From Salinimonas chungwhensis DSM 16280 (GTDB lineage Bacteria; Pseudomonadota; Gammaproteobacteria; Enterobacterales; Alteromonadaceae): DNA of 64,000 bases. The stretch is from the NCBI RefSeq assembly GCF_000378185.1, contig NZ_KB899376.1:851748-915747 (forward strand). The letters are read 5' to 3'. Below the pieces are notes generated by a model. The model had not been told where the DNA came from and made no database searches. It saw only the letters and a program-made list of their open reading frames with translations. Numbering within the stretch: the stretch's first letter is position 1; the number at the start of each line of letters is the position of its first letter. A program made the translations under genes and the position numbers. Below, piece by piece: positions 26,759-36,783 of the stretch.

Positions 26759-29239
26759 TTGGCTACAACGACGAAATCTTCCGATAAGAATATCGTGCTG
26801 GTGACAGGGGCGTCAGGATCGGTGGGAAGCGCACTATGCAACGCCCTTAAGTCTGAATTTCATCTAATCGGGCTGGATATTGTAGAGTCTGATAGTGCTG
26901 ATGAAAGCTATCAGTGCGACTTCACCTCCAAAGATTCCATCGCGCTGGCGCTGCGCAAAATCCGTGATAAACACGATGATGAAATAGCGTCAGTGATTCA
27001 CCTTGCTGCCTACTTTGATTTCACCGGTGAGCCTAACCCACTATATGAAGAACTCAATGTACAGGGCACCGCTCATTTTCTGGACTTACTACAGGATTTT
27101 CATGTCGAGCACTTTTTCTACGCTTCCACTATGCTGGTTCATGAAGCTGGCGTCCCAGGCCAGAAAATTACTGAGGATACACCTATTGCCCCGGGTTGGG
27201 AGTATCCTCAATCAAAAGCCAATGCCGAAGAGGCAGTACGTGAACACCATGGCCATATTCCCTTTTCATTGCTTCGGCTGGCCGGACTTTACGATGAACA
27301 TACGGCCGTACCGACGTTAAGCTATCAGATAGCCAGAATTTACGAGCGCCAGCTCAAGAGCTGGGTTTACAGTGGCGATAAAATGGCCGGTCAGGCATTT
27401 TTGCATAAAGACGATATGGTCGCCTTGTTCCGGCAAATGGTGCTATCGCGCGGTTCGTTGCCCGAACAGAATGTGGTGCTTGCCGGAGAAGACTCTGTTA
27501 TGGGCTATCAGGCCCTGCAAAACCGCATTGGTAATTTGATTTATGGGGAAAAAGAGTGGGAAACCATCGATATCCCACAATTTTTTGCTAAGCAGGGCGC
27601 GTGGCTTGAAGAAAAAACAGAACCCGTGGTTCCGGATGCGTTTGATCATGGAGAAAAGCCATTCATCAAGCCCTTTATGATCGACCTGGCCAGCGACCAC
27701 TATGAGTTGGATCTCTCCAGAGTCAAAGACCAAACTGGCTGGGAGCCCAGCCATCATATCTATGATGAGCTGGCCAATCTTATTGATAATTTAAAGAACG
27801 ACCCGCCCGCCTGGTATAAAGCCAATGGCATAACAATGCCCGACTGGATGCAGACATCCACGGAAAAAAAGGTGAACGCAGATACGATTCGGGAAAAGCA
27901 CGAAGAAAATTATAAGACCAGCCATAACAATTTTATCTGGGCCCACTTTATGAACATCGGGCTGGCTTTCTGGCTGTTCACGTCACCATTTTTGCTAGGG
28001 TATGAAAGTCAGGGCATGGTCGTCAGTGACATGATTTCCGGTGGCGCATTGCTGATTTTCGGGGCGTTGAGTCTCTCGTGGCGTATGAGCCTGGCCAGAT
28101 GGGCTGCCGGGGCTGTGGGATTATGGGTGCTAAGCGCCCCACTGGTGTTTTGGGCGCCCACCGCCGCGGCCTATTTAAACGGCACGATAGTGGGGATGCT
28201 GATCATCGGCTTTGCAGTCTGTTCAAGGCCGACCCCGGGCGTTTCACTGATAGCTGCAGAAACTGGCCCAAATGTGCCTCCTGGCTGGGATTTCAATCCC
28301 TCCAGCTGGGTTCAACGGATGCCAATTATCCTGCTTGCTTTTGTCGGCTTTTTTATTTCACGCTATTTGTGTGCTTATCAGCTTGGTCATATTGACGCCG
28401 TCTGGGACCCTTTTTTCGCTGGTGCCGCCGGCAATGGAAAAAATGGTACGGAAGAAATTATCACATCCAAGGTTTCAGAAGCCTGGCCGGTGCCGGATGC
28501 CGGTCTTGGGGCGCTCACCTATGCGTTGGAAATACTTACAGGCCTGATGGGGTCGACCAGACGCTGGCGTACGATGCCGTGGCTGGTAATGCTGTTTGGC
28601 ATCATGATTGTTCCACTTGGGGCAGTATCAATTTTCTTCATTATCATTCAACCTATTGTTATTGGAACCTGGTGTACTTTATGTTTAATCGGTGCAGCTG
28701 CTATGTTGATTCAGATTCCCTACTCGCTGGATGAATTAGTCGCAACAACTGAGTTTTTATGGCGTCGCAAAAAGCAGGGTCGTCCATTATTGAGAATATT
28801 CTTTACCGGCGATACAGATGAAGGTAAGTGGCAAGGTGACGAACGTGAGTTTGAGCGTGGCCCGCTGATTGTTTTAAAAGATATGGTGATGGGCGGTGTC
28901 ACCCTGCCCTGGAATCTGGCACTTTGCATTCCGCTTGGACTGTGGCTGATGTTTACCCGAGTCACGCTGGATGCCAGCGGCGGCATGGCCAACGCTGACC
29001 ATATCATAGGAGCACTGGCGCTGACGGTTGTAATCACCGCCACTGCAGAGTCCGGTCGCGCAGTCCGTTATGGTCTCATCCCACTAGGAATGGCTTTGAT
29101 GGCCGCACCGTTTGTGTACGAGGCAAGTATGCTGTCAATGGTATCAAGTCTGGTATGCGGGCCATTGCTGATTGCTCTGAGTCTGCGCAGAGGACCAATC
29201 TCATGCCGTTACGGCAAGTGGGAAAAAGCCATCGTGTAA
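26759..29239 (+). CDS. SDR epimerase - SPW repeat - VKOR-like fusion protein
   Basis: An 826-residue fusion. Residues about 12-340 are an extended short-chain dehydrogenase with NAD(P) motif VTGASGSVGSAL and an active-site-like YPQSKANAEE. From about 395 the protein is membrane-bound: an SPW-type pair of helices (GLAFWLFTSPFLLGYES, AVGLWVLSAPLVFWAP), then a VKOR-like unit of about 140 residues with the redox motif CTLC at 639-642 and a lone Cys538 where VKOR enzymes have a loop Cys pair. A second SPW-like pair ends the protein. It may couple an NAD(P)-dependent step to thiol/quinone chemistry at the membrane; this is inference. The only in-frame start is a TTG at 26759, unusually close to TAAGGA. 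Confidence 0.75.
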   Translation: MATTTKSSDKNIVLVTGASGSVGSALCNALKSEFHLIGLDIVESDSADESYQCDFTSKDSIALALRKIRDKHDDEIASVIHLAAYFDFTGEPNPLYEELNVQGTAHFLDLLQDFHVEHFFYASTMLVHEAGVPGQKITEDTPIAPGWEYPQSKANAEEAVREHHGHIPFSLLRLAGLYDEHTAVPTLSYQIARIYERQLKSWVYSGDKMAGQAFLHKDDMVALFRQMVLSRGSLPEQNVVLAGEDSVMGYQALQNRIGNLIYGEKEWETIDIPQFFAKQGAWLEEKTEPVVPDAFDHGEKPFIKPFMIDLASDHYELDLSRVKDQTGWEPSHHIYDELANLIDNLKNDPPAWYKANGITMPDWMQTSTEKKVNADTIREKHEENYKTSHNNFIWAHFMNIGLAFWLFTSPFLLGYESQGMVVSDMISGGALLIFGALSLSWRMSLARWAAGAVGLWVLSAPLVFWAPTAAAYLNGTIVGMLIIGFAVCSRPTPGVSLIAAETGPNVPPGWDFNPSSWVQRMPIILLAFVGFFISRYLCAYQLGHIDAVWDPFFAGAAGNGKNGTEEIITSKVSEAWPVPDAGLGALTYALEILTGLMGSTRRWRTMPWLVMLFGIMIVPLGAVSIFFIIIQPIVIGTWCTLCLIGAAAMLIQIPYSLDELVATTEFLWRRKKQGRPLLRIFFTGDTDEGKWQGDEREFERGPLIVLKDMVMGGVTLPWNLALCIPLGLWLMFTRVTLDASGGMANADHIIGALALTVVITATAESGRAVRYGLIPLGMALMAAPFVYEASMLSMVSSLVCGPLLIALSLRRGPISCRYGKWEKAIV

Positions 29240-29246
29240 TGGTTAT

Positions 29247-29285
29247 CGAGTACCAGGCTGCCATTTAACAGCACCCTGGTACTCG
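29247..29285 (+). terminator. Hairpin after the SDR-SPW-VKOR-like gene
   Basis: Inverted repeat CGAGTACCAGG (29247-29257) with CCTGGTACTCG (29275-29285), 11 bp and a 17-base loop, starting a few bases after the stop. No strong T-run, so it may be a weak terminator or an mRNA-stabilising stem. Confidence 0.5.
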
Positions 29286-29405
29286 TTAACGTTCTTAACG
29301 CCTGCAACTTTGATTAATTTTTCAACTATTTTTATTGACTTAGCTGGTCTATAAGCGATAGGTTATTTGTTAAGCAGTTGTAAACAACCGTCACAGGGGC
29401 AGGTT

Positions 29406-30005
29406 ATGATTCTGAATCATATATTAGGCATTTACACGCATCCCAGAGAAGAATGGGCTACTATCGACAAAAAGCATGAAAATTATGTTTATGCGCTAAG
29501 CCATATTCTGGTCATCGCACTCATACCTTCCCTGGTAACCTATTACTCCGCTACACAACTTGGCTGGAAAATTGGTGCCGGTGATACTATTCGTCTGACC
29601 GAACAGAGCGCGCTGATTGTCAGTATTGGTCTCTACGCAGGTCTCATACTGGGTGTGCTGGCATTAGCATTACTGGTCCGCGAGCTTGCGGCGATTTTTG
29701 ATGCAAAACCTACCTATACGCAGTCGCTGGAATTAGCCGCTTATACATCCACCCCTTTGTTTATGGTGGGCTTTGCCGGCCTTTATCCCCAGCTATGGTT
29801 TGTGATGAGTGTCGGATTAGTGGGGCTAACCTACTCGGTCTACCTATTGTACTCTGGGGTTCCCATTATTATGCATATACCTGAAGAGAAGGGATTTATT
29901 TACGCCAGCTCAGTAGTGACCTGCGGTCTGGTGTTACTAAGTGTTCTGATGGCAGCGACGATTATTGTCTGGGGATCGGGGTTCGGCCCGCAATTTCTTC
30001 ATTAA
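29406..30005 (+). CDS. Yip1-family inner-membrane protein
   Basis: A 199-residue membrane protein with about five hydrophobic segments. The start MILNHILGIYTHPREEWATI, with the conserved P-x-x-x-W pattern, is typical of bacterial YIP1-family proteins. I choose the ATG at 29406 (GGGGCAGGTT upstream) rather than the upstream start at 29367. The family is widespread and its role in bacteria is unresolved. It lies between the fusion gene and the convergent DTW gene, ending only 11 bases from the latter's stop. Confidence 0.8.
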   Translation: MILNHILGIYTHPREEWATIDKKHENYVYALSHILVIALIPSLVTYYSATQLGWKIGAGDTIRLTEQSALIVSIGLYAGLILGVLALALLVRELAAIFDAKPTYTQSLELAAYTSTPLFMVGFAGLYPQLWFVMSVGLVGLTYSVYLLYSGVPIIMHIPEEKGFIYASSVVTCGLVLLSVLMAATIIVWGSGFGPQFLH

Positions 30006-30016
30006 TCAACATGCCA

Positions 30017-30685
30017 TCAGCCCCGATCTTTTCGATCAGGCCTACCTTTCAGGTAGCGCTCGGTAAATAGCGTAAAATAGTTTTCTAATGCCGTGGCCGC
30101 AGCGTTTTCTTCGGCCATTTTTAACACCTCTATAGCCACTTCTGCAGTAGAAAGCTGATAATCATGAGCAGCTTCCCGCAAACGGTAGTTACTATGAAAA
30201 TCAGGTTGTACGCCAAGCACTGGCAATCCTTGCAAATAAGCGCTTTTAGTGAACATGCGTTTAGCTTCACGCCAGGTACCATCTAGAAAGATAAATAACG
30301 GGGTCTTTGTATCCTCAACCCCGCTTACACGGCGCGCAGGTGTCGCATATTGATGAGGAAAAATGACATAAGGCTTGTATGTCGGGTCGTCCAGTAACGC
30401 AATTAATTCTGGCTGAGGCATTGTGCGATGCCATTTAAACGCATAATTCTCTGCAATGACATCAGCAATCAGCCGGCCCGTATTGGAAGGTTTGTAATAT
30501 TCGCCTTTAGCCATAAGCATAATTACTGCGCAGCGGCCACCCTGCATCGGTTTATCGGCACACAGACAGTGCTGTTGGGGTAACAAGCATAACTCACAGC
30601 GTTTAACACGGCTTCCCCGGGTAACAAACGGCTTGGTGGAGCTGGCCAGCTCTGTTTTGCGAAGCGTCATAACTGAATTAGACAT
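30017..30685 (-). CDS. DTW-domain tRNA-uridine aminocarboxypropyltransferase
   Basis: A 222-residue protein of the DTW family. An N-terminal zinc-binding cluster RCELCLLPQQHCLCADKP is followed by the namesake motif LDGTWREAKRMF near residue 155. E. coli YfiP (TapT) of this family adds the acp group to U47 of tRNAs using SAM. I choose the ATG at 30685; a GTG at 30694 would add three residues. It may belong to the YfiP-like branch, but a gene symbol is not secure. It reads toward the Yip1 gene. A bidirectional terminator separates it from purF. Confidence 0.85.
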   Translation of the reverse strand: MSNSVMTLRKTELASSTKPFVTRGSRVKRCELCLLPQQHCLCADKPMQGGRCAVIMLMAKGEYYKPSNTGRLIADVIAENYAFKWHRTMPQPELIALLDDPTYKPYVIFPHQYATPARRVSGVEDTKTPLFIFLDGTWREAKRMFTKSAYLQGLPVLGVQPDFHSNYRLREAAHDYQLSTAEVAIEVLKMAEENAAATALENYFTLFTERYLKGRPDRKDRG

Positions 30686-30765
30686 GTGATTCACGAATAG
30701 GAAAAGAAGTTAAGTGGTGTGACTAAGCGCCGGTCGGTATTGCGTTACGTCCTGGAGATAATATC

Positions 30766-30794
30766 AAAAAAGCCGCGCAGTGCGCGGCTTTTTT
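30766..30794. terminator. Bidirectional intrinsic terminator downstream of purF
   Basis: Arms AAAAAAGCCGCGCA and TGCGCGGCTTTTTT form a long GC stem with A and T runs on both sides. It lies 18 bases past the purF stop on the minus strand and upstream of the DTW gene. It closes the purF transcription unit. Confidence 0.9.
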
Positions 30795-30811
30795 CGTTGC
30801 AGGCGTTAGAG

Positions 30812-32329
30812 TTAATCACTGTCCATATTGTGCATTTCTAAATTGGACAGCTCAGCCTGGACAACCGGCCCCTGACTGGACTCACCTCGCGCCAAATCAA
30901 TACGCTCAAGATATTCCTGGTCAATATCGCCGGTGATATAACTACCATCAAAAACGGATGTTTCAAATCGCTCTATTTCCGGGTTTTCTTCTCGAACAGC
31001 CTCGACCAAATCTTTTATATCCTGGAAGATAAGCCCGTCTGCCTGAATCAAGTCTGCGATTTGTTCAATCTCACGCCCATAAGCGATCAGCTCATTGGCT
31101 GAAGGCATATCAATGCCATACACATTAGGAAAACGAATTTCCGGGGCTGCTGACGCAAAATAGACTTTATTTGCCCCCGACTCCCGGGCCATTTCAATAA
31201 TTTGCCCTGACGTGGTGCCACGTACAATTGAGTCGTCTACCAGCAATACATTTTTACCCCTGAATTCGGAGGATATTGCGTTAAGCTTGCGGCGCACAGA
31301 CTGCTTTCGCATCGTCTGTCCGGGCATGATAAATGTACGGCCGATATAACGATTTTTCACAAAGCCCTGGCGATACGGTAGTTGCAGAGTATTTGCGATC
31401 TGTAAGGCCACATCCATGGATGTCTCGGGAATAGGGATAACCACATCAATGTCCTTATCCGCCCATTCCCTGGCTATTTTTTCACCCAGCTTGCGGCCCA
31501 TGTTCACCCTAGAGGCATAAACCGAGATACCATCAATAAAGGTGTCAGGTCGGGCAAAATAAACATATTCAAACACACATGGTGACGTCGATGGATTCTG
31601 CGCGCATTGCTGCGTGTACAACTCACCCTGCTCACTGATAAACACCGCTTCACCAGGGGCTACGTCACGGATAAATGTGAAACCTACAGCATCTAATGCG
31701 ACACTTTCTGAGGCCACCATATACTCTTCGCCCATTTCAGTAATTCGCTTACCTAATGCCAGCGGCCGAATGCCATTTGGATCCCGAAAAGCGACAACAC
31801 CCTGCCCGATAATGGCAGCTACTACTGCGTAGGCCCCGCGAATCTTTTCGTGAACCCGGGTCACAACCTTAAAAATCTCTTCGGCACTTACCGTTAATTC
31901 AGTACATTGCTGTAACTCATGAGCAAAAATATTTAACAGCAATTCAGAGTCTGACGATGTATTAATATGACGACGGGCAATGCGAAACACCTCTTCCTGC
32001 AAATCATGGGAATTGGTCAGATTACCGTTGTGAGCAAACGCAATACCGAATGGCGAGTTAACATAAAATGGCTGTGCTTCTGCCGAACTGGAGGTCCCGG
32101 CAGTAGGATAGCGAACATGTCCTATTCCCATGGTACCGGTCAAACGCTTCATGTGGCGGGTATGAAACACATCCCGCACTAGCCCGTTTGCCTTGCGCAG
32201 GTTAAACCGATTGTGATCAATGGTAATAATACCTGCAGCGTCCTGGCCACGGTGCTGCAGCACAGTGAGTCCATCGTAAAGTGATTGCGCTACCTGCGTT
32301 TTACCTACTATTCCGACAATACCACACAT
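30812..32329 (-). CDS. purF: Amidophosphoribosyltransferase
   Basis: First committed enzyme of purine synthesis: transfers ammonia from glutamine to PRPP. The N-terminal nucleophile Cys2 is in MCGIVGIVG; the glutaminase domain continues with [11 protein letters not shown] and GHVRYPTAG. The PRTase domain carries the PRPP loop [17 protein letters not shown] near residue 370. The 505 residues match E. coli PurF. It is the last gene of the group accD-folC-dedD-cvpA-purF, 15 bases after cvpA, and ends at the terminator at 30766. Confidence 0.97.
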   Translation of the reverse strand: MCGIVGIVGKTQVAQSLYDGLTVLQHRGQDAAGIITIDHNRFNLRKANGLVRDVFHTRHMKRLTGTMGIGHVRYPTAGTSSSAEAQPFYVNSPFGIAFAHNGNLTNSHDLQEEVFRIARRHINTSSDSELLLNIFAHELQQCTELTVSAEEIFKVVTRVHEKIRGAYAVVAAIIGQGVVAFRDPNGIRPLALGKRITEMGEEYMVASESVALDAVGFTFIRDVAPGEAVFISEQGELYTQQCAQNPSTSPCVFEYVYFARPDTFIDGISVYASRVNMGRKLGEKIAREWADKDIDVVIPIPETSMDVALQIANTLQLPYRQGFVKNRYIGRTFIMPGQTMRKQSVRRKLNAISSEFRGKNVLLVDDSIVRGTTSGQIIEMARESGANKVYFASAAPEIRFPNVYGIDMPSANELIAYGREIEQIADLIQADGLIFQDIKDLVEAVREENPEIERFETSVFDGSYITGDIDQEYLERIDLARGESSQGPVVQAELSNLEMHNMDSD

Positions 32330-32344
32330 CTGTTTTTACCTATC

Positions 32345-32836
32345 TTAAGCGGGAGTTAAAAAACTGGAGCTGCCTTTCACAAATGCAAAAAACCACTCGA
32401 TGATGATCCCAAACTCCGGGATCAGCAAAGATTGCTGCCACCACGCTGCGGTTGCCGCAGCCGTGAAGGTATCCATGAAAAATAAAAGCGCACTGACTAT
32501 CAGCACACCGCGCAAGGCGCCAAAAGCCACGCCAAGAATACGATCTGCTCCAGATAGCCCCGAAGCCTGTATGGCCTGACCAACAGTATGATTAATAAGC
32601 CCGCCGATGATCAGTGTCATCACGAACAAAACCGCGATTGCCGCCCCATTGCGCAGCACTGGATCATTAATACTGGTGAAATAGACGGCTAAATCTGCGA
32701 AAAACTGACTGGCTACAAATAACGCACCGAACCAGACGATAAGAGAGATGGCTTCTTTTACAAAACCCCGGATGAGACTAATAAGGGTAGATATCGCAAT
32801 GATACCGATAATGGAAAAATCGACCCAGTTCAACAC
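32345..32836 (-). CDS. cvpA: Colicin V production protein homologue CvpA
   Basis: Inner-membrane protein of 163 residues with four hydrophobic segments, beginning MLNWVDFSIIGIIAISTLIS, the conserved CvpA N-terminus (VD motif), followed by GFVKEAISLIVWFGALF. The family is needed for colicin V export in E. coli and is linked to envelope homeostasis, though its biochemical role is unsettled. It is 15 bases upstream of purF and surely cotranscribed with it, the order conserved across gammaproteobacteria. A good sigma-70-like promoter lies in the 162-base gap behind dedD. Confidence 0.92.
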   Translation of the reverse strand: MLNWVDFSIIGIIAISTLISLIRGFVKEAISLIVWFGALFVASQFFADLAVYFTSINDPVLRNGAAIAVLFVMTLIIGGLINHTVGQAIQASGLSGADRILGVAFGALRGVLIVSALLFFMDTFTAAATAAWWQQSLLIPEFGIIIEWFFAFVKGSSSFLTPA

Positions 32837-32901
32837 GTTAAATTAGCCCATACCTTTTATCAATGAACACGCCAGATGTTTTCAGCGTCAAGATGGCGCG
32901 C

Positions 32902-32930
32902 ATTCTACCAGATGCACAGGGTATTACCAA
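32902..32930 (-). promoter_or_regulatory. Putative sigma-70 promoter for cvpA-purF
   Basis: On the minus strand TTGGTA (-35, 32925-32930) and TAGAAT (-10, 32902-32907) are separated by exactly 17 bases, about 65 bases before the cvpA start. The match is 4/6 and 5/6 to consensus. No clear PurR box was seen in this gap. Confidence 0.55.
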
Positions 32931-32998
32931 AGCGAAAACCAATTCGATAATGGGGATTTCGATGCAAAAGTATACATTTTTTGACAGTGAACGAATGC

Positions 32999-33586
32999 TT
33001 ACTGATTAACCTTGAATTCTGTTACTTTGCCTCTGAGCCCGGTCAGTTCTTTTAAATGAGGCAACGCGTTCTCGAGTTTATTTTTGTCTAAATCTGGACC
33101 CACAAAAACTTTTGTCAATGCGCCAGAGTTGGTACGAATACCCCGGCTATAGGTCCGATAGCCAGCCTTTTCAAGTTTTTCCAGCAACTGCTGAACATTC
33201 TTTTTGTGCCTGAAACTCCCCAGTTGAATAACCCATCCGGCATCGTCGGCAGCATCAGCAGGCGCGTTAACCACCGTCTGCTTAGCCAGATCATCAGAGG
33301 TATCCCGCGCTGATGCTTGCGCATTAGTTTGTTGACTTGCAGGGCGTGGCTCATCGACGGCTACATCATCGACGATTTCTATCGGACGCTGGGCAGCCCG
33401 CGCAACCCGCTCTGAGGGAAAAGTATCGGGCTCTACAATCGGTTTCTTGGCCGGAGTCGCCGGAACACTGGCAAAATCAGTCTTTACAGTTTCTTTTTTA
33501 CCATTAAGAAAATCAGGCAGAAAAATCACCGCCAATGCCACCACGATGACAGTTCCTACCAAGCGGTTTTGAAGGGCCGAGCTCAC
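32999..33586 (-). CDS. dedD: SPOR-domain cell division protein DedD
   Basis: A 195-residue inner-membrane protein: short cytoplasmic N-terminus, one membrane helix (LVGTVIVVALAVIFLPDFL), a Pro/Ala/Asp-rich periplasmic linker, and a C-terminal SPOR domain from about residue 118 (GWVIQLGSFRHKKNVQQLLE). SPOR domains bind denuded septal peptidoglycan, and DedD promotes constriction. It lies between folC (24-base gap) and cvpA, as in E. coli. Confidence 0.9.
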   Translation of the reverse strand: MSSALQNRLVGTVIVVALAVIFLPDFLNGKKETVKTDFASVPATPAKKPIVEPDTFPSERVARAAQRPIEIVDDVAVDEPRPASQQTNAQASARDTSDDLAKQTVVNAPADAADDAGWVIQLGSFRHKKNVQQLLEKLEKAGYRTYSRGIRTNSGALTKVFVGPDLDKNKLENALPHLKELTGLRGKVTEFKVNQ

Positions 33587-33610
33587 TGAATACTCCTGTT
33601 ACAACCTGAG

Positions 33611-34885
33611 TTATTGCGACGTTGTCGAGGATGCTCGCATAACATCCGCAACAGTCAAAAAAGAGCCAAAAACCACGATAATATCATCATCCTGCGCATC
33701 ATTAAGTGCATTCAGATACGCCTGCTCTACGTCAGTGTAACAGTTTGACTGATTTTGATCTGCATTATCAAGATTTTCCTGCAATACTGATGCTGCAGCC
33801 CCCCGGGGGCCCTGTGTGGTACCCAGATACCAGTGTGCGTTTAATCCGGCAAGCTCTGTCAATGTCGCGCGTATAGATTTATCCTTCAACATTCCCACCA
33901 CGAGTCTTAGCTGATGGAACTGCTGTTGATGTAGCCATTTTCGCAGCGCAGCCATAGCCTGAGGATTGTGTCCCACATCCACCACAACCCACGGTTGGGT
34001 GGCTATGGTTTCCAGCCTGCCAGGAAGATTTACCCGGGCGACAAGCGCCTGCACAGTTGCCGAATCTGGTAACCAGCCCAGCATTTCCAGAGCAGCCAGT
34101 GAGGTGGCAATATTCTGAGCCGGGATCCGAGGTACAGGAAGCTCGCTAATAGTGGAATGAAAGCCTTGCCACTGCCAGGTCTCATTCTCAGTAAAGGTCT
34201 GAAAATCCTGTCCGGCCCAGCGCGCTGTTACAGCTAATTCAGAGACCACGTCGGTTAGACTTGCCGGGGGGGATAATTCACCAATAACGGCCCGCCCACC
34301 CTGACGCATGATACCAGCCTTTTCCCGCGCGATGGCTTCTCGGGTATCACCCAGCCAGTCTTGATGATCCAGGTCAATCGTAGTAATCACGGCAAGATCT
34401 GCATCAATGATGTTGGTTGCATCAAGCCGGCCACCCAAACCTACCTCAAGAATTATGACATCCACGGCGGCCTGTTGCATAAGCAAAAGCGCAGCGAGTG
34501 TGCCAAATTCAAAATAGGTCAGCGTAATCCCATCTCTGGCGCTTTCTATAATTTCAAAAACATCACAAAACTGCCGGGCTGCAGGATTCACATTGTTGAT
34601 TCTAACCCGTTCCCTGTAGTCAAGCAGATGTGGCGAGCTGTAAACGCCCGTTGTTTTGCCCTGCACCAGACAGGCCTGCTCCAAAAAGCGACACGTAGTA
34701 CCCTTGCCATTAGTTCCCGCGACAGTAATAACGGTTTGTCGGGAAACATCAATATCCAGGCGTTCAGCAACTAACTTAATGCGGTTCAGACCTAAGTCAA
34801 TGACGCTGGGATGAAGGGTTTCTAAATAAGATAACCATTGCGCCAGAGACTTTTGGTCTGGCGCAGGGTTTGAAGATGTGTTCAT
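33611..34885 (-). CDS. folC: Bifunctional dihydrofolate/folylpolyglutamate synthase
   Basis: Mur-ligase-like ATP enzyme that adds glutamate to dihydropteroate and extends folate polyglutamates. The P-loop TVAGTNGKGTTCRFLEQ is near residue 55; the folate/ATP core continues with GLGGRLDATNIIDADLAVIT and DLDHQDWLGDTREAIAREKAG, and DVGHNPQA near 305. The 424 residues are the usual length. It begins 6 bases after the accD stop, so it is translated in the accD operon. A run of seven G bases lies inside the gene near 34266 (read on the plus strand). Confidence 0.95.
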   Translation of the reverse strand: MNTSSNPAPDQKSLAQWLSYLETLHPSVIDLGLNRIKLVAERLDIDVSRQTVITVAGTNGKGTTCRFLEQACLVQGKTTGVYSSPHLLDYRERVRINNVNPAARQFCDVFEIIESARDGITLTYFEFGTLAALLLMQQAAVDVIILEVGLGGRLDATNIIDADLAVITTIDLDHQDWLGDTREAIAREKAGIMRQGGRAVIGELSPPASLTDVVSELAVTARWAGQDFQTFTENETWQWQGFHSTISELPVPRIPAQNIATSLAALEMLGWLPDSATVQALVARVNLPGRLETIATQPWVVVDVGHNPQAMAALRKWLHQQQFHQLRLVVGMLKDKSIRATLTELAGLNAHWYLGTTQGPRGAAASVLQENLDNADQNQSNCYTDVEQAYLNALNDAQDDDIIVVFGSFLTVADVMRASSTTSQ

Positions 34886-34891
34886 AGTGGA

Positions 34892-35737
34892 TTAATCGGG
34901 CCGGTGCAGTTTAACCAGCAAACTATACAGCTTTTCACGCATTTCACGGCGGTCGACGATCATATCAATTGCGCCTTTTTCCAATAAGAATTCGCTGCGT
35001 TGGAAACCTTCAGGAAGCGTTTCACGAACAGTTTGCTCAATAACCCGAGGGCCTGCGAAGCCAATCAAAGCGCGCGGTTCAGCAATATTGATATCTCCCA
35101 GCATAGCAAGGCTGGCAGAAACGCCGCCCATGGTGGGATCCGTCAAAACAGAAATATAAGGTAACCCTTTTTCGCGCATTTTCGCCAAAGCAGCCGATGT
35201 CTTGGACATCTGCATCAGGGACATCAATGCCTCCTGCATTCTGGCACCGCCACTGGCAGAAAAACAAATTAATGGCATGTTGTGTTCAAGACATGCATTT
35301 ACCGCTGCGACGAAACGGGCCCCCACCACTGAGGCCATGGAGCCACCCATAAACGCGAATTCAAAGCTTACCGCAGCCACTGGCATGCCTTTTAGTTTTC
35401 CCTGCATGGCAATCAGTGCATCTTTTTCACTGGTACTTTTTTGCGCGGCAGAAATACGATCCTTGTAGCGTTTGGAATCTTTAAATTTAAGAATATCCTG
35501 TGGCTCGAATTCAGCGCCAAGCTCTTTACGATCATTTTTATCCAGCAGGCTATCCAACCGCCGGCGCGCGCTGATCCGCATATGATTGTCGCATTTGGGA
35601 CATACTTCCAGCAGTTTTTCCAGTTCATTCTTATATAAGACTGCCTGACAGGAAGTGCATTTTGTCCAGATACCTTCCGGTACATTCCCCTTTGTCGACG
35701 TTTGCGTTCTGGGTAGAATTTTTTGAATCCAGCTCAT
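34892..35737 (-). CDS. accD: Acetyl-CoA carboxylase carboxyltransferase subunit beta
   Basis: Beta subunit of the carboxyltransferase that makes malonyl-CoA with AccA. The N-terminal zinc ribbon [20 protein letters not shown]...CDNH spans about residues 27-52. The crotonase-like core includes [34 protein letters not shown] and [19 protein letters not shown]. The 281 residues are typical. AGGA precedes the ATG. It heads the accD-folC-dedD segment; truA lies about 150 bases upstream on the same strand. Confidence 0.97.
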   Translation of the reverse strand: MSWIQKILPRTQTSTKGNVPEGIWTKCTSCQAVLYKNELEKLLEVCPKCDNHMRISARRRLDSLLDKNDRKELGAEFEPQDILKFKDSKRYKDRISAAQKSTSEKDALIAMQGKLKGMPVAAVSFEFAFMGGSMASVVGARFVAAVNACLEHNMPLICFSASGGARMQEALMSLMQMSKTSAALAKMREKGLPYISVLTDPTMGGVSASLAMLGDINIAEPRALIGFAGPRVIEQTVRETLPEGFQRSEFLLEKGAIDMIVDRREMREKLYSLLVKLHRPD

Positions 35738-35890
35738 CGTGGAGAATCCTTTTACTTGTTTGTGCCGCGTTGTAAGTATTTTTGGTATTGCGACAACACA
35801 TTGTTCTGATTAGCCCGCTATTACACCACAATACAGAAAAATCGAAAAAATAAAACTGGTCTTAGAAGTTATAGCGCGACGTCTTCGTCA

Positions 35891-36682
35891 TTAATCATCA
35901 GTCAAAAAAAGCGGACCGAGAGATCGACGGGGAATGCCAAAGTGTGCTGGATAAGTCACATCCACCAGATATAAACCATTGGGTTTAGCGGTTGCAGCCG
36001 CCTGGGTGCGATCTTTGCTGGCTAATAATGTTGTTATCCAGTTAGTGGGTTGTTCGCCCGCGCCCACTTCGATAAGTGATCCGGCAATGTTTCGTACCAT
36101 ATGGTGAACAAACGCATTCGCCTGAATATCAATAATGACATATTGCCCCTGACGGGTCACATTGACATGAGTAACATTTCTGTGTGGCGTATTGGACTGG
36201 CAGTGCGCAGCACGAAAAGCACTAAAGTCATGTTCACCAACCAATGCTTTGGAAGCCTCCTGCATAAGAGAAGCATCCAACGGTTTATAGACATGGGTGA
36301 CACCATGGTTCAGTATCGCTGGCCGATTGACCGCATTGAAAATAATATAACGATAACGCCGGTGCGTAGCAGAAAAGCGGGCGTGAAAATCATCGTTTAC
36401 TTCTACGGCCCAGTTTACCGCCACTGAATCAGGCAGATTTGCGTTTACACCCATGGTCCACGCCCTGTAAGGCCGCGTGTTCGGTGTTGCAAAATGCACC
36501 ACCTGCCCGGTGGCGTGAACGCCAGCGTCAGTACGTCCTGCACACTGTACATGAATAGTGGTATCAGCAACCTTGGTCAACGCCTTTTCCAGATAGGCCT
36601 GTACGCTCGGAACATTCTGTTGCCGTTGCCAACCGTAATATGCTGCGCCATCGTATTCGATACCTAAAGCGTACCGCTTCAT
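35891..36682 (-). CDS. truA: tRNA pseudouridine(38-40) synthase
   Basis: Makes pseudouridine at positions 38-40 of the tRNA anticodon arm. The catalytic Asp is in [18 protein letters not shown] near residue 51. Other family blocks are [20 protein letters not shown] at the start, [18 protein letters not shown] and [19 protein letters not shown]. The 263 residues match the family. It follows fimV by 101 bases in the same direction, an arrangement shared by Pseudomonas and Alteromonas. Confidence 0.96.
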   Translation of the reverse strand: MKRYALGIEYDGAAYYGWQRQQNVPSVQAYLEKALTKVADTTIHVQCAGRTDAGVHATGQVVHFATPNTRPYRAWTMGVNANLPDSVAVNWAVEVNDDFHARFSATHRRYRYIIFNAVNRPAILNHGVTHVYKPLDASLMQEASKALVGEHDFSAFRAAHCQSNTPHRNVTHVNVTRQGQYVIIDIQANAFVHHMVRNIAGSLIEVGAGEQPTNWITTLLASKDRTQAAATAKPNGLYLVDVTYPAHFGIPRRSLGPLFLTDD

Positions 36683-36783
36683 CGCACCCTCGTTGTTGTC
36701 AGATTCTTAAAAACGCGTAAGTTTAGTCACACCGCGTCCAAGATGCAATCAACAGCGAACATGGCTTGCCCCGGTTCAGGCTG

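Noticed and set aside
30695..30765. Possible small RNA or riboswitch between the DTW gene and the purF terminator.
   Set aside because: Only the terminator stem is convincing; the remaining sequence is short and shows no conserved aptamer pattern.
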